Shown here: piece by piece, positions 1 through 10,689 of the stretch
Layout of the letters: every line of letters starts with the position of its first letter
Position numbering within the stretch: position 1 is the first letter of the stretch
Assembly (NCBI GenBank): GCA_964057225.1
Contig: OZ059897.1
Location: 7,626,001-7,690,000 of the forward strand
Source of the DNA: Auanema rhodensis
Taxonomy: Eukaryota; Nematoda; Chromadorea; Rhabditida; Rhabditidae
Direction: 5' to 3'
Length of the DNA stretch: 64,000 bases
Position numbers and translations under genes: made by a program
Notes under the pieces: model-generated
Databases searched by the model: none
What the model was told of the DNA's origin: nothing
What the model saw: the letters and a program-made list of their open reading frames with translations, nothing else

Positions 1-1
1 C

Positions 2-82
2 CAAACCATCAGAACAATGGAGCTGCTTGGACTAGCATCAATGACGGAAATGATCCAGGAAATTGACCAACTGGCGGATTAA
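2..82 (+). pseudogene. C-terminal end of an ORF cut by the window edge
   Basis: An open frame enters from the left edge and stops at TAA 80-82, giving 26 residues that end in an acidic, Leu/Met-rich tail (last residues IDQLAD). It lies 180 bp upstream of an LTR that starts at 265, so it is probably the end of that element's polyprotein. No motif identifies the product; the assignment is from position only. Confidence 0.3.
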
Positions 83-264
83 AGAAGAGAGGAAAGGTTT
101 AAATCATTTATAAAATTCTATCTCTTAAAAATTTTTCTCTTTATCAATAATTTGTTGAAAAATTTGCTTTATCTCATGCCATTTTTTTTTAATTTTTATT
201 TTTCTCTCTTAATTATTATTTGCATATAACAGCTGAGGTCAGCTGACTTGTATCCGTTGGGGCA
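83..264 (+). other. AT-rich 3' untranslated stretch ending in a polypurine-like tract
   Basis: No open frame of note. The last bases before the LTR (about 256-264, GTTGGGGCA) are purine-rich and resemble the tract before the 3' LTR of element B, which fits a plus-strand primer site. Confidence 0.35.
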
Positions 265-680
265 TGTTACATACATATCTCAAAGGAAAGCAGCTGACCA
301 TGGCAGCTGCTATTATTAAACTAATGCAGATAGTTTTTAAGCAATTCTGAGAATATTCTAGATGCACTTTTTATAAACTTTGTAACAATTTGTGTAAACT
401 GAGTAGGAGTTGTATGGATATATAAACCTGAGTCCTCAAGACTCAGGATCTCATTATCTCATTATCTTACTTTCTCTTTATCTTCTTTATATTCTCTTTC
501 TTAACTCTAGCTTTAATCTTTGTATAATTATATTATAATGCGAACAATAAACCTTTATATATTTCATCTCTTGTTTCTTATTTCACCTTACATTACACAC
601 TTATATTTAAAATCATACTCATCGTCTCATAATCTGTTTGGATATCTCAACTTGGAACCATTGAGAATCTAAATGGAACG
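265..680 (+). repeat. LTR (3' or solo LTR) bordering the tRNA array
   Basis: Starts TGTTAC at 265 and ends GGAACG at 680, directly abutting array sequence (AATATAGATC at 681). Inside it are a TATA-like ATATAAA near 419 and an AATAAA at 546-551, as expected for an LTR with U3-R-U5 order. The AACG end is shared with the LTRs of elements A and B in this window, which is why I place the border at 680. The 5' part is also recognisable, diverged and inverted, at 47991-48077 and 57974-58060. The rest of the element lies outside the window, so it may be a 3' LTR (supported by the ORF end at 82) or a solo LTR. Confidence 0.5.
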
Positions 681-771
681 AATATAGATCTTTTTGAATT
701 AAATTTAGAAGTAAATATAATATTGTATGAGTAAGTACTTCATTATTTTTATGAAATGGCGACGATATGTA

Positions 772-844
772 GCCTCGTTAGCTCAGCTGGTAGAGCGTTA
801 GACTTTTAATCTAACGGTCAGGGGTTCGAGCCCCCTACGGGGCT
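772..844 (+). tRNA. tRNA-Lys (anticodon TTT), consensus copy
   Basis: A 73-nt cloverleaf without intron: acceptor GCCTCGT/ACGGGGC with a T4-G69 wobble, D stem GCTC/GAGC, anticodon stem TTAGA/TCTAA around the loop CTTTTAA (anticodon TTT at positions 34-36, lysine AAA codons), T stem AGGGG/CCCCT with loop TTCGAGC. The A box (TAGCTCAGCTGG) and B box (GGTTCGAGCC) match the Pol III consensus, and AATTTTT follows as terminator. The discriminator base is T, whereas eukaryotic tRNA-Lys normally has G73. Later entries give only leader type and differences from this copy. Leader A. Confidence 0.96.
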
Positions 845-1030
845 AATTTTTAACATTCTATCTGTTCCGAACATGTAAAACTTTATTTTCTTACCTTGTT
901 TAAACTTTTATTTATTCCAGAATCTTGAATTTTTCTTCAAATATAGATCTTTTTGAATTAAATTTAGAAGTAAATATACTATTGTATGAGTAGGTACTTC
1001 ATTATTTTTATGAAGTTAGGAGGATGTGTA

Positions 1031-1103
1031 GCCTCGTTAGCTCAGCTGGTAGAGCGTTAGACTTTTAATCTAACGGTCAGGGGTTCGAGCCCCCTACGGG
1101 GCT
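1031..1103 (+). tRNA. tRNA-Lys (TTT)
   Basis: Consensus body; leader C. Confidence 0.95.
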
Positions 1104-1289
1104 AATTTTTTACATTCTATCTGTCCCGAACATGTAAAACTTAATTTTCTTACCTTGTTTAAACTTTTATTTATTCCAGAATCTTGAATTTTTCTTCAAA
1201 TATAGATCTTTTTGAATTAAATTTAGAAGTAAATATACTATTGTATGAGTAGGTACTTCATTATTTTTATGAAATGGCGACGATATGTA

Positions 1290-1362
1290 GCCTCGTTAGC
1301 TCAGCTGGTAGAGCGTTAGACTTTTAATCTAACGGTCAGGGGTTCGAGCCCCCTACGGGGCT
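1290..1362 (+). tRNA. tRNA-Lys (TTT)
   Basis: Consensus body; leader A. Confidence 0.95.
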
Positions 1363-1548
1363 AATTTTTAACATTCTATCTGTTCCGAACATGTAAAACT
1401 TTATTTTCTTACCTTGTTTAAACTTTTATTTATTCCAGAATCTTGAATTTTTCTTCAAATATAGATCTTTTTGAATTAAATTTAGAAGTAAATATACTAT
1501 TGTATGAGTAGGTACTTCATTAATTTTATGAAGTTAGGAGGATGTGTA

Positions 1549-1621
1549 GCCTCGTTAGCTCAGCTGGTAGAGCGTTAGACTTTTAATCTAACGGTCAGGG
1601 GTTCGAGCCCCCTACGGGGCT
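1549..1621 (+). tRNA. tRNA-Lys (TTT)
   Basis: Consensus body; leader C. Confidence 0.95.
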
Positions 1622-1807
1622 AATTTTTTACATTCTATCTGTCCCGAACATGTAAAACTTAATTTTCTTACCTTGTTTAAACTTTTATTTATTCCAGAAT
1701 CTTGAATTTTTCTTCAAATATAGATCTTTTTGAATTAAATTTAGAAGTAAATATACTATTGTATGAGTAGGTACTTCATTATTTTTATGAAATGGCGACG
1801 ATATGTA

Positions 1808-1879
1808 GCCTCGTTAGCTCAGCTGGTAGAGCGTTAGACTTTTAATCTAACGGTCAGGGTTCGAGCCCCCTACGGGGCT
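1808..1879 (+). tRNA. tRNA-Lys (TTT), 72-nt variant
   Basis: One G of the 5' T-stem strand (50-53) is missing, so the T stem is shortened or mispaired. Leader A. The same lesion is at 7505 and 16001. Confidence 0.85.
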
Positions 1880-2065
1880 AATTTTTTACATTCTATCTGT
1901 CCCGAACATGTAAAACTTTATTTTCTTACCTTGTTTGAACTTTCATTTATTCCAGAGTCTTGAATTTTTCTTCAAATATAGATCTTTTTGAATTAAATTT
2001 AAAAGTAAATATACTATTCTATGAGTAGGTACTTCATTAATTTTATGAAGTTAGGAGGATGTGTA

Positions 2066-2138
2066 GCCTCGTTAGCTCAGCTGGTAGAGCGTTAGACTTT
2101 TAATCTAACGGTCAGGGGTTCGAGCCCCCTACGGGGCT
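2066..2138 (+). tRNA. tRNA-Lys (TTT)
   Basis: Consensus body; leader C. Confidence 0.95.
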
Positions 2139-2324
2139 AATTTTTTACATTCTATCTGTCCCGAACATGTAAAACTTAATTTTCTTACCTTGTTTAAACT
2201 TTTATTTATTCCAGAATCTTGAATTTTTCTTCAAATATAGATCTTTTTGAATTAAATTTAGAAGTAAATATACTATTGTATGAGTAGGTACTTCATTATT
2301 TTTATGAAATGGCGACGATATGTA

Positions 2325-2397
2325 GCCTCGTTAGCTCAGCTGGTAGAGCGTTAGACTTTTAATCTAACGGTCAGGGGTTCGAGCCCCCTACGGGGCT
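2325..2397 (+). tRNA. tRNA-Lys (TTT)
   Basis: Consensus body; leader A. Confidence 0.95.
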
Positions 2398-2583
2398 AAT
2401 TTTTTACATTCTATCTGTCCCGAACATGTAAAACTTTATTTTCTTACCTTGTTTGAACTTTCATTTATTCCAGAATCTTGAATTTTTCTTCAAATATAGA
2501 TCTTTTTGAATTAAATTTAAAAGTAAATATACTATTCTATGAGTAGGTACTTCATTAATTTTATGAAGTTAGGAGGATGTGTA

Positions 2584-2656
2584 GCCTCGTTAGCTCAGCT
2601 GGTAGAGCGTTAGACTTTTAATCTAACGGTCAGGGGTTCGAGCCCCCTACGGGGCT
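2584..2656 (+). tRNA. tRNA-Lys (TTT)
   Basis: Consensus body; leader C. Confidence 0.95.
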
Positions 2657-2842
2657 AATTTTTTACATTCTATCTGTCCCGAACATGTAAAACTTAATTT
2701 TCTTACCTTGTTTAAACTTTTATTTATTCCAGAATCTTGAATTTTTCTTCAAATATAGATCTTTTTGAATTAAATTTAGAAGTAAATATACTATTCTATG
2801 AGTAAGTACTTCATTATTTTTATGAAATGGTGACGATATGTA

Positions 2843-2915
2843 GCCTCGTTAGCTCAGCTGGTAGAGCGTTAGACTTTTAATCTAACGGTCAGGGGTTCGA
2901 GCCCCCTACGGGGCT
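2843..2915 (+). tRNA. tRNA-Lys (TTT)
   Basis: Consensus body; leader B. Confidence 0.95.
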
Positions 2916-3101
2916 AATTTTTAACATTCTATCTGTCCCGAACATGTAAAACTTAATTTTCTTACCTTGTTTAAACTTTTATTTATTCCAGAATCTTGAA
3001 TTTTTCTTCAAATATAGATCTTTTTGAATTAAATTTAGAAGTAAATATACTATTGTATGAGTAAGTACTTCATTATTTTTATGAAATGGTGACGATATGT
3101 A

Positions 3102-3174
3102 GCCTCGTTAGCTCAGCTGGTAGAGCGTTAGACTTTTAATCTAACGGTCAGGGGTTCGAGCCCCCTACGGGGCT
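3102..3174 (+). tRNA. tRNA-Lys (TTT)
   Basis: Consensus body; leader B. Confidence 0.95.
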
Positions 3175-3360
3175 AATTTTTTACATTCTATCTGTCCCGA
3201 ACATGTAAAACTTAATTTTCTTACCTTGTTTAAACTTTTATTTATTCCAGAATCTTGAATTTTTCTTCAAATATAGATCTTTTTGAATTAAATTTAGAAG
3301 TAAATATACTATTGTATGAGTAGGTACTTCATTATTTTTATGAAATGGCGACGATATGTA

Positions 3361-3433
3361 GCCTCGTTAGCTCAGCTGGTAGAGCGTTAGACTTTTAATC
3401 TAACGGTCAGGGGTTCGAGCCCCCTACGGGGCT
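3361..3433 (+). tRNA. tRNA-Lys (TTT)
   Basis: Consensus body; leader A. Confidence 0.95.
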
Positions 3434-3619
3434 AATTTTTTACATTCTATCTGTCCCGAACATGTAAAACTTTATTTTCTTACCTTGTTTGAACTTTCAT
3501 TTATTCCAGAATCTTGAATTTTTCTTCAAATATAGATCTTTTTGAATTAAATTTAAAAGTAAATATACTATTCTATGAGTAGGTACTTCATTAATTTTAT
3601 GAAGTTAGGAGGATGTGTA

Positions 3620-3692
3620 GCCTCGTTAGCTCAGCTGGTAGAGCGTTAGACTTTTAATCTAACGGTCAGGGGTTCGAGCCCCCTACGGGGCT
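3620..3692 (+). tRNA. tRNA-Lys (TTT)
   Basis: Consensus body; leader C. Confidence 0.95.
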
Positions 3693-3878
3693 AATTTTTT
3701 ACATTCTATCTGTCCCGAACATGTAAAACTTAATTTTCTTACCTTGTTTAAACTTTTATTTATTCCAGAATCTTGAATTTTTCTTCAAATATAGATCTTT
3801 TTGAATTAAATTTAGAAGTAAATATACTATTCTATGAGTAAGTACTTCATTATTTTTATGAAATGGTGACGATATGTA

Positions 3879-3951
3879 GCCTCGTTAGCTCAGCTGGTAG
3901 AGCGTTAGACTTTTAATCTAACGGTCAGGGGTTCGAGCCCCCTACGGGGCT
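3879..3951 (+). tRNA. tRNA-Lys (TTT)
   Basis: Consensus body; leader B. Confidence 0.95.
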
Positions 3952-4137
3952 AATTTTTTACATTCTATCTGTCCCGAACATGTAAAACTTAATTTTCTTA
4001 CCTTGTTTAAACTTTTATTTATTCTAGAATCTTGAATTTTTCTTCAAATATAGATCTTTTTGAATTAAATTTAGAAGTAAATATAATATTGTATGAGTAA
4101 GTACTTCATTATTTTTATGAAATGGTGACGATATGTA

Positions 4138-4210
4138 GCCTCGTTAGCTCAGCTGGTAGAGCGTTAGACTTTTAATCTAACGGTCAGGGGTTCGAGCCCC
4201 CTACGGGGCT
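4138..4210 (+). tRNA. tRNA-Lys (TTT)
   Basis: Consensus body; leader B. Confidence 0.95.
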
Positions 4211-4396
4211 AATTTTTTACATTCTATCTGTCCCGAACATGTAAAACTTAATTTTCTTACCTTGTTTAAACTTTTATTTATTCCAGAATCTTGAATTTTT
4301 CTTCAAATATAGATCTTTTTGAATTAAATTTAGAAGTAAATATACTATTGTATGAGTAGGTACTTCATTATTTTTATGAAATGGCGACGATATGTA

Positions 4397-4469
4397 GCCT
4401 CGTTAGCTCAGCTGGTAGAGCGTTAGACTTTTAATCTAACGGTCAGGGGTTCGAGCCCCCTACGGGGCT
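4397..4469 (+). tRNA. tRNA-Lys (TTT)
   Basis: Consensus body; leader A. Confidence 0.95.
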
Positions 4470-4655
4470 AATTTTTAACATTCTATCTGTCCCGAACATG
4501 TAAAACTTAATTTTCTTACCTTGTTTAAACTTTTATTTATTCCAGAATCTTGAATTTTTCTTCAAATATAGATCTTTTTGAATTAAATTTAGAAGTAAAT
4601 ATACTATTGTATGAGTAAGTACTTCATTATTTTTATGAAATGGTGACGATATGTA

Positions 4656-4728
4656 GCCTCGTTAGCTCAGCTGGTAGAGCGTTAGACTTTTAATCTAACG
4701 GTCAGGGGTTCGAGCCCCCTACGGGGCT
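4656..4728 (+). tRNA. tRNA-Lys (TTT)
   Basis: Consensus body; leader B. Confidence 0.95.
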
Positions 4729-4914
4729 AATTTTTTACATTCTATCTGTCCCGAACATGTAAAACTTAATTTTCTTACCTTGTTTAAACTTTTATTTATT
4801 CCAGAATCTTGAATTTTTCTTCAAATATAGATCTTTTTGAATTAAATTTAGAAGTAAATATACTATTGTATGAGTAAGTACTTCATTATTTTTATGAAAT
4901 GGTGACGATATGTA

Positions 4915-4987
4915 GCCTCGTTAGCTCAGCTGGTAGAGCGTTAGACTTTTAATCTAACGGTCAGGGGTTCGAGCCCCCTACGGGGCT
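4915..4987 (+). tRNA. tRNA-Lys (TTT)
   Basis: Consensus body; leader B. Confidence 0.95.
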
Positions 4988-5173
4988 AATTTTTTACATT
5001 CTATCTGTCCCGAACATGTAAAACTTAATTTTCTTACCTTGTTTAAACTTTTATTTATTCCAGAATCTTGAATTTTTCTTCAAATATAGATCTTTTTGAA
5101 TTAAATTTAGAAGTAAATATAATATTGTATGAGTAAGTACTTCATTATTTTTATGAAATGGTGACGATATGTA

Positions 5174-5246
5174 GCCTCGTTAGCTCAGCTGGTAGAGCGT
5201 TAGACTTTTAATCTAACGGTCAGGGGTTCGAGCCCCCTACGGGGCT
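5174..5246 (+). tRNA. tRNA-Lys (TTT)
   Basis: Consensus body; leader B. Confidence 0.95.
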
Positions 5247-5432
5247 AATTTTTTACATTCTATCTGTCCCGAACATGTAAAACTTAATTTTCTTACCTTG
5301 TTTAAACTTTTATTTATTCCAGAATCTTGAATTTTTCTTCAAATATAGATCTTTTTGAATTAAATTTAGAAGTAAATATACTATTGTATGAGTAGGTACT
5401 TCATTATTTTTATGAAATGGCGACGATATGTA

Positions 5433-5505
5433 GCCTCGTTAGCTCAGCTGGTAGAGCGTTAGACTTTTAATCTAACGGTCAGGGGTTCGAGCCCCCTACG
5501 GGGCT
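5433..5505 (+). tRNA. tRNA-Lys (TTT)
   Basis: Consensus body; leader A. Confidence 0.95.
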
Positions 5506-5691
5506 AATTTTTAACATTCTATCTGTTCCGAACATGTAAAACTTCATTTTCTTACCTTGTTTAAACTTTTATTTATTCCAGAATCTTGAATTTTTCTTCA
5601 AATATAGATCTTTTTGAATTAAATTTAGAAGTAAATATACTATTGTATGAGTAGGTACTTCATTATTTTTATGAAATGGCGACGATATGTA

Positions 5692-5764
5692 GCCTCGTTA
5701 GCTCAGCTGGTAGAGCGTTAGACTTTTAATCTAACGGTCAGGGGTTCGAGCCCCCTACGGGGCT
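5692..5764 (+). tRNA. tRNA-Lys (TTT)
   Basis: Consensus body; leader A. Confidence 0.95.
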
Positions 5765-5950
5765 AATTTTTTACATTCTATCTGTCCCGAACATGTAAAA
5801 CTTAATTTTCTTACCTTGTTTAAACTTTTATTTATTCCAGAATCTTGAATTTTTCTTCAAATATAGATCTTTTTGAATTAAATTTAGAAGTAAATATACT
5901 ATTGTATGAGTAAGTACTTCATTATTTTTATGAAATGGTGACGATATGTA

Positions 5951-6023
5951 GCCTCGTTAGCTCAGCTGGTAGAGCGTTAGACTTTTAATCTAACGGTCAG
6001 GGGTTCGAGCCCCCTACGGGGCT
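5951..6023 (+). tRNA. tRNA-Lys (TTT)
   Basis: Consensus body; leader B. Confidence 0.95.
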
Positions 6024-6209
6024 AATTTTTTACATTCTATCTGTCCCGAACATGTAAAACTTAATTTTCTTACCTTGTTTAAACTTTTATTTATTCCAGA
6101 ATCTTGAATTTTTCTTCAAATATAGATCTTTTTGAATTAAATTTAGAAGTAAATATACTATTGTATGAGTAGGTACTTCATTATTTTTATGAAATGGCGA
6201 CGATATGTA

Positions 6210-6282
6210 GCCTCGTTAGCTCAGCTGGTAGAGCGTTAGACTTTTAATCTAACGGTCAGGGGTTCGAGCCCCCTACGGGGCT
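6210..6282 (+). tRNA. tRNA-Lys (TTT)
   Basis: Consensus body; leader A. Confidence 0.95.
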
Positions 6283-6468
6283 AATTTTTTACATTCTATC
6301 TGTCCCGAACATGTAAAACTTTATTTTCTTACCTTGTTTGAACTTTCATTTATTCCAGAATCTTGAATTTTTCTTCAAATATAGATCTTTTTGAATTAAA
6401 TTTAAAAGTAAATATACTATTCTATGAGTAGGTACTTCATTAATTTTATGAAGTTAGGAGGATGTGTA

Positions 6469-6541
6469 GCCTCGTTAGCTCAGCTGGTAGAGCGTTAGAC
6501 TTTTAATCTAACGGTCAGGGGTTCGAGCCCCCTACGGGGCT
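6469..6541 (+). tRNA. tRNA-Lys (TTT)
   Basis: Consensus body; leader C. Confidence 0.95.
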
Positions 6542-6727
6542 AATTTTTTACATTCTATCTGTCCCGAACATGTAAAACTTAATTTTCTTACGTTGTTTAA
6601 ACTTTTATTTATTCCAGAATCTTGAATTTTTCTTCAAATATAGATCTTTTTGAATTAAATTTAGAAGTAAATATACTATTCTATGAGTAAGTACTTCATT
6701 ATTTTTATGAAATGGTGACGATATGTA

Positions 6728-6800
6728 GCCTCGTTAGCTCAGCTGGTAGAGCGTTAGACTTTTAATCTAACGGTCAGGGGTTCGAGCCCCCTACGGGGCT
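6728..6800 (+). tRNA. tRNA-Lys (TTT)
   Basis: Consensus body; leader B. Confidence 0.95.
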
Positions 6801-6986
6801 AATTTTTTACATTCTATCTGTCCCGAACATGTAAAACTTAATTTTCTTACCTTGTTTAAACTTTTATTTATTCCAGAATCTTGAATTTTTCTTCAAATAT
6901 AGATCTTTTTGAATTAAATTTAGAAGTAAATATAATATTGTATGAGTAAGTACTTCATTATTTTTATGAAATGGTGACGATATGTA

Positions 6987-7059
6987 GCCTCGTTAGCTCA
7001 GCTGGTAGAGCGTTAGACTTTTAATCTAACGGTCAGGGGTTCGAGCCCCCTACGGGGCT
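6987..7059 (+). tRNA. tRNA-Lys (TTT)
   Basis: Consensus body; leader B. Confidence 0.95.
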
Positions 7060-7245
7060 AATTTTTTACATTCTATCTGTCCCGAACATGTAAAACTTAA
7101 TTTTCTTACCTTGTTTAAACTTTTATTTATTCCAGAATCTTGAATTTTTCTTCAAATATAGATCTTTTTGAATTAAATTTAGAATTAAATATACTATTGT
7201 ATGAGTAGGTACTTCATTATTTTTATGAAATGGCGACGATATGTA

Positions 7246-7318
7246 GCCTCGTTAGCTCAGCTGGTAGAGCGTTAGACTTTTAATCTAACGGTGAGGGGTT
7301 CGAGCCCCCTACGGGGCT
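7246..7318 (+). tRNA. tRNA-Lys (TTT), variant
   Basis: C48 to G in the variable loop, which removes the usual G15-C48 tertiary pair. Leader A. Confidence 0.9.
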
Positions 7319-7504
7319 AATTTTTAACATTCTATCTGTTCCGAACATGTAAAACTTAATTTTCTTACCTTGTTTAAACTTTTATTTATTCCAGAATCTT
7401 GAATTTTTCTTCAAATATAGATCTTTTTGAATTAAATTTAGAAGTAAATATACTATTGTATGAGTAGGTACTTCATTATTTTTATGAAATGGCGACGATA
7501 TGTA

Positions 7505-7576
7505 GCCTCGTTAGCTCAGCTGGTAGAGCGTTAGACTTTTAATCTAACGGTCAGGGTTCGAGCCCCCTACGGGGCT
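7505..7576 (+). tRNA. tRNA-Lys (TTT), 72-nt variant
   Basis: Same one-G loss in the T stem as the copy at 1808. Leader A. Confidence 0.85.
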
Positions 7577-7762
7577 AATTTTTTACATTCTATCTGTCCC
7601 GAACATGTAAAACTTTATTTTCTTACCTTGTTTGAACTTTCATTTATTCCAGAATCTTGAATTTTTCTTCAAATATAGATCTTTTTGAATTAAATTTAAA
7701 AGTAAATATACTATTCTATGAGTAGGTACTTCATTAATTTTATGAAGTTAGGAGGATGTGTA

Positions 7763-7835
7763 GCCTCGTTAGCTCAGCTGGTAGAGCGTTAGACTTTTAA
7801 TCTAACGGTCAGGGGTTCGAGCCCCCTACGGGGCT
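7763..7835 (+). tRNA. tRNA-Lys (TTT)
   Basis: Consensus body; leader C. Confidence 0.95.
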
Positions 7836-8021
7836 AATTTTTTACATTCTATCTGTCCCGAACATGTAAAACTTAATTTTCTTACCTTGTTTAAACTTTT
7901 ATTTATTCCAGAATCTTGAATTTTTCTCCAAATATAGATCTTTTTGAATTAAATTTAGAAGTAAATATACTATTCTATGAGTAAGTACTTCATTATTTTT
8001 ATGAAATGGTGACGATGTGTA

Positions 8022-8094
8022 GCCTCGTTAGCTCAGCTGGTAGAGCGTTAGACTTTTAATCTAACGGTCAGGGGTTCGAGCCCCCTACGGGGCT
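8022..8094 (+). tRNA. tRNA-Lys (TTT)
   Basis: Consensus body; leader B with one change (GACGATGTG). Confidence 0.95.
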
Positions 8095-8280
8095 AATTTT
8101 TTACATTCTATCTGTCCCGAACATGTAAAACTTAATTTTCTTACCTTGTTTAAACTTTTATTTATTCCAGAATCTTGAATTTTTCTTCAAATATAGATCT
8201 TTTTGAATTAAATTTAGAAGTAAATATACTATTGTATGAGTAGGTACTTCATTAATTTTATGAAGTTAGGAGGATGTGTA

Positions 8281-8353
8281 GCCTCGTTAGCTCAGCTGGT
8301 AGAGCGTTAGACTTTTAATCTAACGGTCAGGGGTTCGAGCCCCCTACGGGGCT
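8281..8353 (+). tRNA. tRNA-Lys (TTT)
   Basis: Consensus body; leader C. Confidence 0.95.
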
Positions 8354-8539
8354 AATTTTTTACATTCTATCTGTCCCGAGCATGTAAAACTTAATTTTCT
8401 TACCTTGTTTAAACTTTTATTTATTCCAGAATCTTGAATTTTTCTTCAAATTTAGATCTTTTTGAATTAAATTTAGAAGTAAATATACTATTGTATGAGT
8501 AGGTACTTCATTATTTTTATGAAATGGCGACGATATGTA

Positions 8540-8612
8540 GCCTCGTTAGCTCAGCTGGTAGAGCGTTAGACTTTTAATCTAACGGTCAGGGGTTCGAGCC
8601 CCCTACGGGGCT
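8540..8612 (+). tRNA. tRNA-Lys (TTT)
   Basis: Consensus body; leader A. Confidence 0.95.
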
Positions 8613-8798
8613 AATTTTTTACATTCTATCTGTCCCGAGCATGTAAAACTTAATTTTCTTACCTTGTTTAAACTTTTATTTATTCCAGAATCTTGAATTT
8701 TTCTTCAAATATAGATCTTTTTGAATTAAATTCAGAAGTAAATATAGTATTGTATGAGTAGGTACTTCATTAATTTTATGAAGTTAGGAGGATGTGTA

Positions 8799-8871
8799 GC
8801 CTCGTTAGCTCAGCTGGTAGAGCGTTAGACTTTTAATCTAACGGTCAGGGGTTCGAGCCCCCTACGGGGCT
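8799..8871 (+). tRNA. tRNA-Lys (TTT)
   Basis: Consensus body; leader C. Last gene before element A. Confidence 0.95.
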
Positions 8872-9047
8872 AATTTTTTACATTCTATCTGTCCCGAACA
8901 TGTAGAACTTAATTTTCTTAGCTTGTTTAAACTTTCATTTATTCCAGAATCTTGAATTTTTCTTCAAATATAGATGTTTTTGAATTAAATTTAGAAGTGA
9001 ATATACTATTGTATGAGTAGGTACTTCATTATTTTTATGAAATGGCA

Positions 9048-9384
9048 CGTTCCGTTATGCTCTCACGTCGATCCTATAGACCAATAAAGCCTACAAGATG
9101 AGTGTGATAGTATTCCAGATGTAGCGGTAGATAAAGAGCATAATGGATAAACATAAGACTCGAGAAAGAAAGGTTTATTATGTCTACATGATTACAATAA
9201 GTTATATAAGTCTACATAAAGATATAAAGTGAAAGAGAGCTAAGAAAGGAAGACCAACCATCCATAGTCATTCAATAAGGCAAAGCTGAAGTCTGTGTTC
9301 CATATGAAGGGCGTGTCGTCCTCTCTCAGCCTCATGTCGTCTGATTCTAACCCGCCTGCTACGTATTGATTTCCGAATGGAACG
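9048..9384 (-). repeat. Element A 3' LTR
   Basis: 337 bp, matching the copy at 12024-12360 almost base for base (for example one difference near 9270 versus 12250). The ends are an inverted CGTTCC/GGAACG rather than TG/CA. Confidence 0.9.
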
Positions 9385-10032
9385 TGCCATTTTTTCGAGT
9401 TTATGTCGCGTCCCCGCGAATAGCAAAATATGTGGCTTGTTTCAATCGTAGCAGAAGGTTTAGTTTTAAAAATAAAAATTACAATGTTAACATAAAAATA
9501 GTAAAGATAAATTACAATATAATGTTAAACAATAGTATCTGAAAAGAATTCAATAAAAATTATTTGAAAATACATGAATATTAAGTAATAAAACAATCTT
9601 TTAGAATACCAGGGCTATATTTTGTCAGCGAGAGTGCGCAAAATAGCTTTTTAGGCACGACGCTGCATGTCTAACTTGTTTGAGTATAGAGAAACGAGAG
9701 TCATGCTATATTATCGATGGAGCTAGCATGTTTCCTCAGCGTATTCAAAGCGAATTGTAATAATAAAAAAATGAAAATAAATTAAATCCCATATAATTTC
9801 CAAAATTGAATCATTAACTACTTGATAAGGACTGTTGCTCAGATGAATATGCAATATAATGTCTCTTATCTTTCATTTCTTCTTTATTTACGGGAAATTA
9901 TTTGAAATTGATGTTTTTTTTTTTTTTTTGAAAAATTGAAGTATTATAATCATATATGCTTTGAAACTGAAGTGCTTTTTGATTATTAGCTTACATCTCG
10001 TCTTACTCAAGTTTTTCAATGATATAATAATA
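9385..10032 (-). other. Element A 3' non-coding region
   Basis: Between the integrase remnant and the 3' LTR there is AT-rich sequence with a T18 run near 9916 and no useful open frame. The purine-rich bases next to the LTR (minus strand GAAAAAATGGCA, 9385-9397) may be the polypurine tract. Confidence 0.5.
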
Positions 10033-10326
10033 TTAATAGCTCTGGTTTTTTAAAAGAGAGTTGATACAAAGTTTTACAATAATTTTATCAATCTCGAAAT
10101 TATTTCTTTCATCGTCTTCTTCTTGGTGGTAGCCAATTTGGTCCGATGGGTCTTCTGGTTCTGTTTCTTCAGTAGAGTCATAGTTATCGTTACCATTTAT
10201 GACTTTTATGATCTCAATATCGCTGTCGTCGTCCGTGTCATAAGTCGTTGTATTTGATCGCAAAAGTTTGAGATTGTCTTTGTGTACGTTTTGAATTTTT
10301 CCAAATGGATTCTTGAGTTGTACCAT
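10033..10326 (-). pseudogene. Integrase C-terminal remnant (Ty3/gypsy)
   Basis: 97 codons open. The start reads as NPFGK...VHKDNLK, like the C-terminal end of gypsy-type integrases, where a short basic strand is followed by H-x-D-x-L/V-K. After that comes a low-complexity acidic stretch (DTDDDSDIE..., about residues 30-70). The catalytic core and zinc finger are missing; upstream sequence is gag, not pol, so a large deletion has joined the two. The apparent ATG at 10326 is only the first Met after the junction. It overlaps the gag frame by about 120 bp in a different frame. It is unlikely to make a working protein. Confidence 0.55.
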
Positions 10327-10622
10327 GTTTCCTTCAACGTTGTTGACTTCTTAGCAGTAACTGGTGTTTGTTCTTCCATTGTGATGGATGTTTCTTCTCC
10401 TCCTGGTGGTACGTAATCCTCGTCGCTTAATCGTTCAGTAGGTGAATAAGTGCCTGCACGAGGAGTAAAGAATTTGTCGGTTTTGTGCTCGGCTTTCTGC
10501 TCGTCTTCGATTATAGCGATGCTCTGCGCGCGAGCTCGGCTTCTGGTGAGTGGAGCTGAGTCTCGCAGATCAAAATCAGTTCGTGTACTGAGAGGTACAG
10601 CTGATCGGAATCGCTTATCCAC
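10206..10622 (-). pseudogene. gag-like N-terminal fragment of element A
   Basis: An open frame of 138 codons that begins in frame upstream without an ATG (first candidate codon is GTG at 10622). Residues from IIEDEQ to PVTAKK (about 37-91) match the ORF at 35699-36104 closely, showing a shared family protein. That part is charged and rich in Ser, Thr and Glu, as in the N-terminal region of gag proteins. After VTAKK (near 10351) the two copies diverge, marking the deletion junction that leads into the integrase tail. No CCHC knuckle is present. The gag assignment rests on position behind the primer site and LTR, not on a diagnostic motif. Confidence 0.45.
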
Positions 10623-10689
10623 TTTGGTAGTGCTCTTGGTTTGGAAAAACCTTGAGTGTTTAGTAACGTGGGGGATTTTGAGACGTTAA

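Larger units (their letters stand above)
681..9047 (+). repeat. tRNA-Lys satellite block 1 (32 units of 259 bp)
   Basis: Head-to-tail units of 259 bp, each with one 73-bp tRNA-Lys gene followed by T5-T6 and a 186-bp AT-rich spacer. tRNA start points advance by exactly 259 bp except after 1808 and 7505, where one G is lost. Spacers are of the type I family (TTCTTCAAATATAGATC). Just upstream of each tRNA the leader takes a few forms, used as labels below: A = GGCGACGATATGT, B = GGTGACGATATGT, C = TTAGGAGGATGTGT, D = TTAGGAGCATGTGT, E = GGTGCCGATATGT, F = AGTGCCGATATGT. The block is cut at its right end by element A. Confidence 0.97.

Noticed and set aside
10450..10689. Plus-strand ORF opposite the gag-like frame
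   Set aside because: Antisense shadow; the same holds for 35735-36004, 39095-39346, 39556-39780, 39764-40042, 41041-41244 and 42253-42615.
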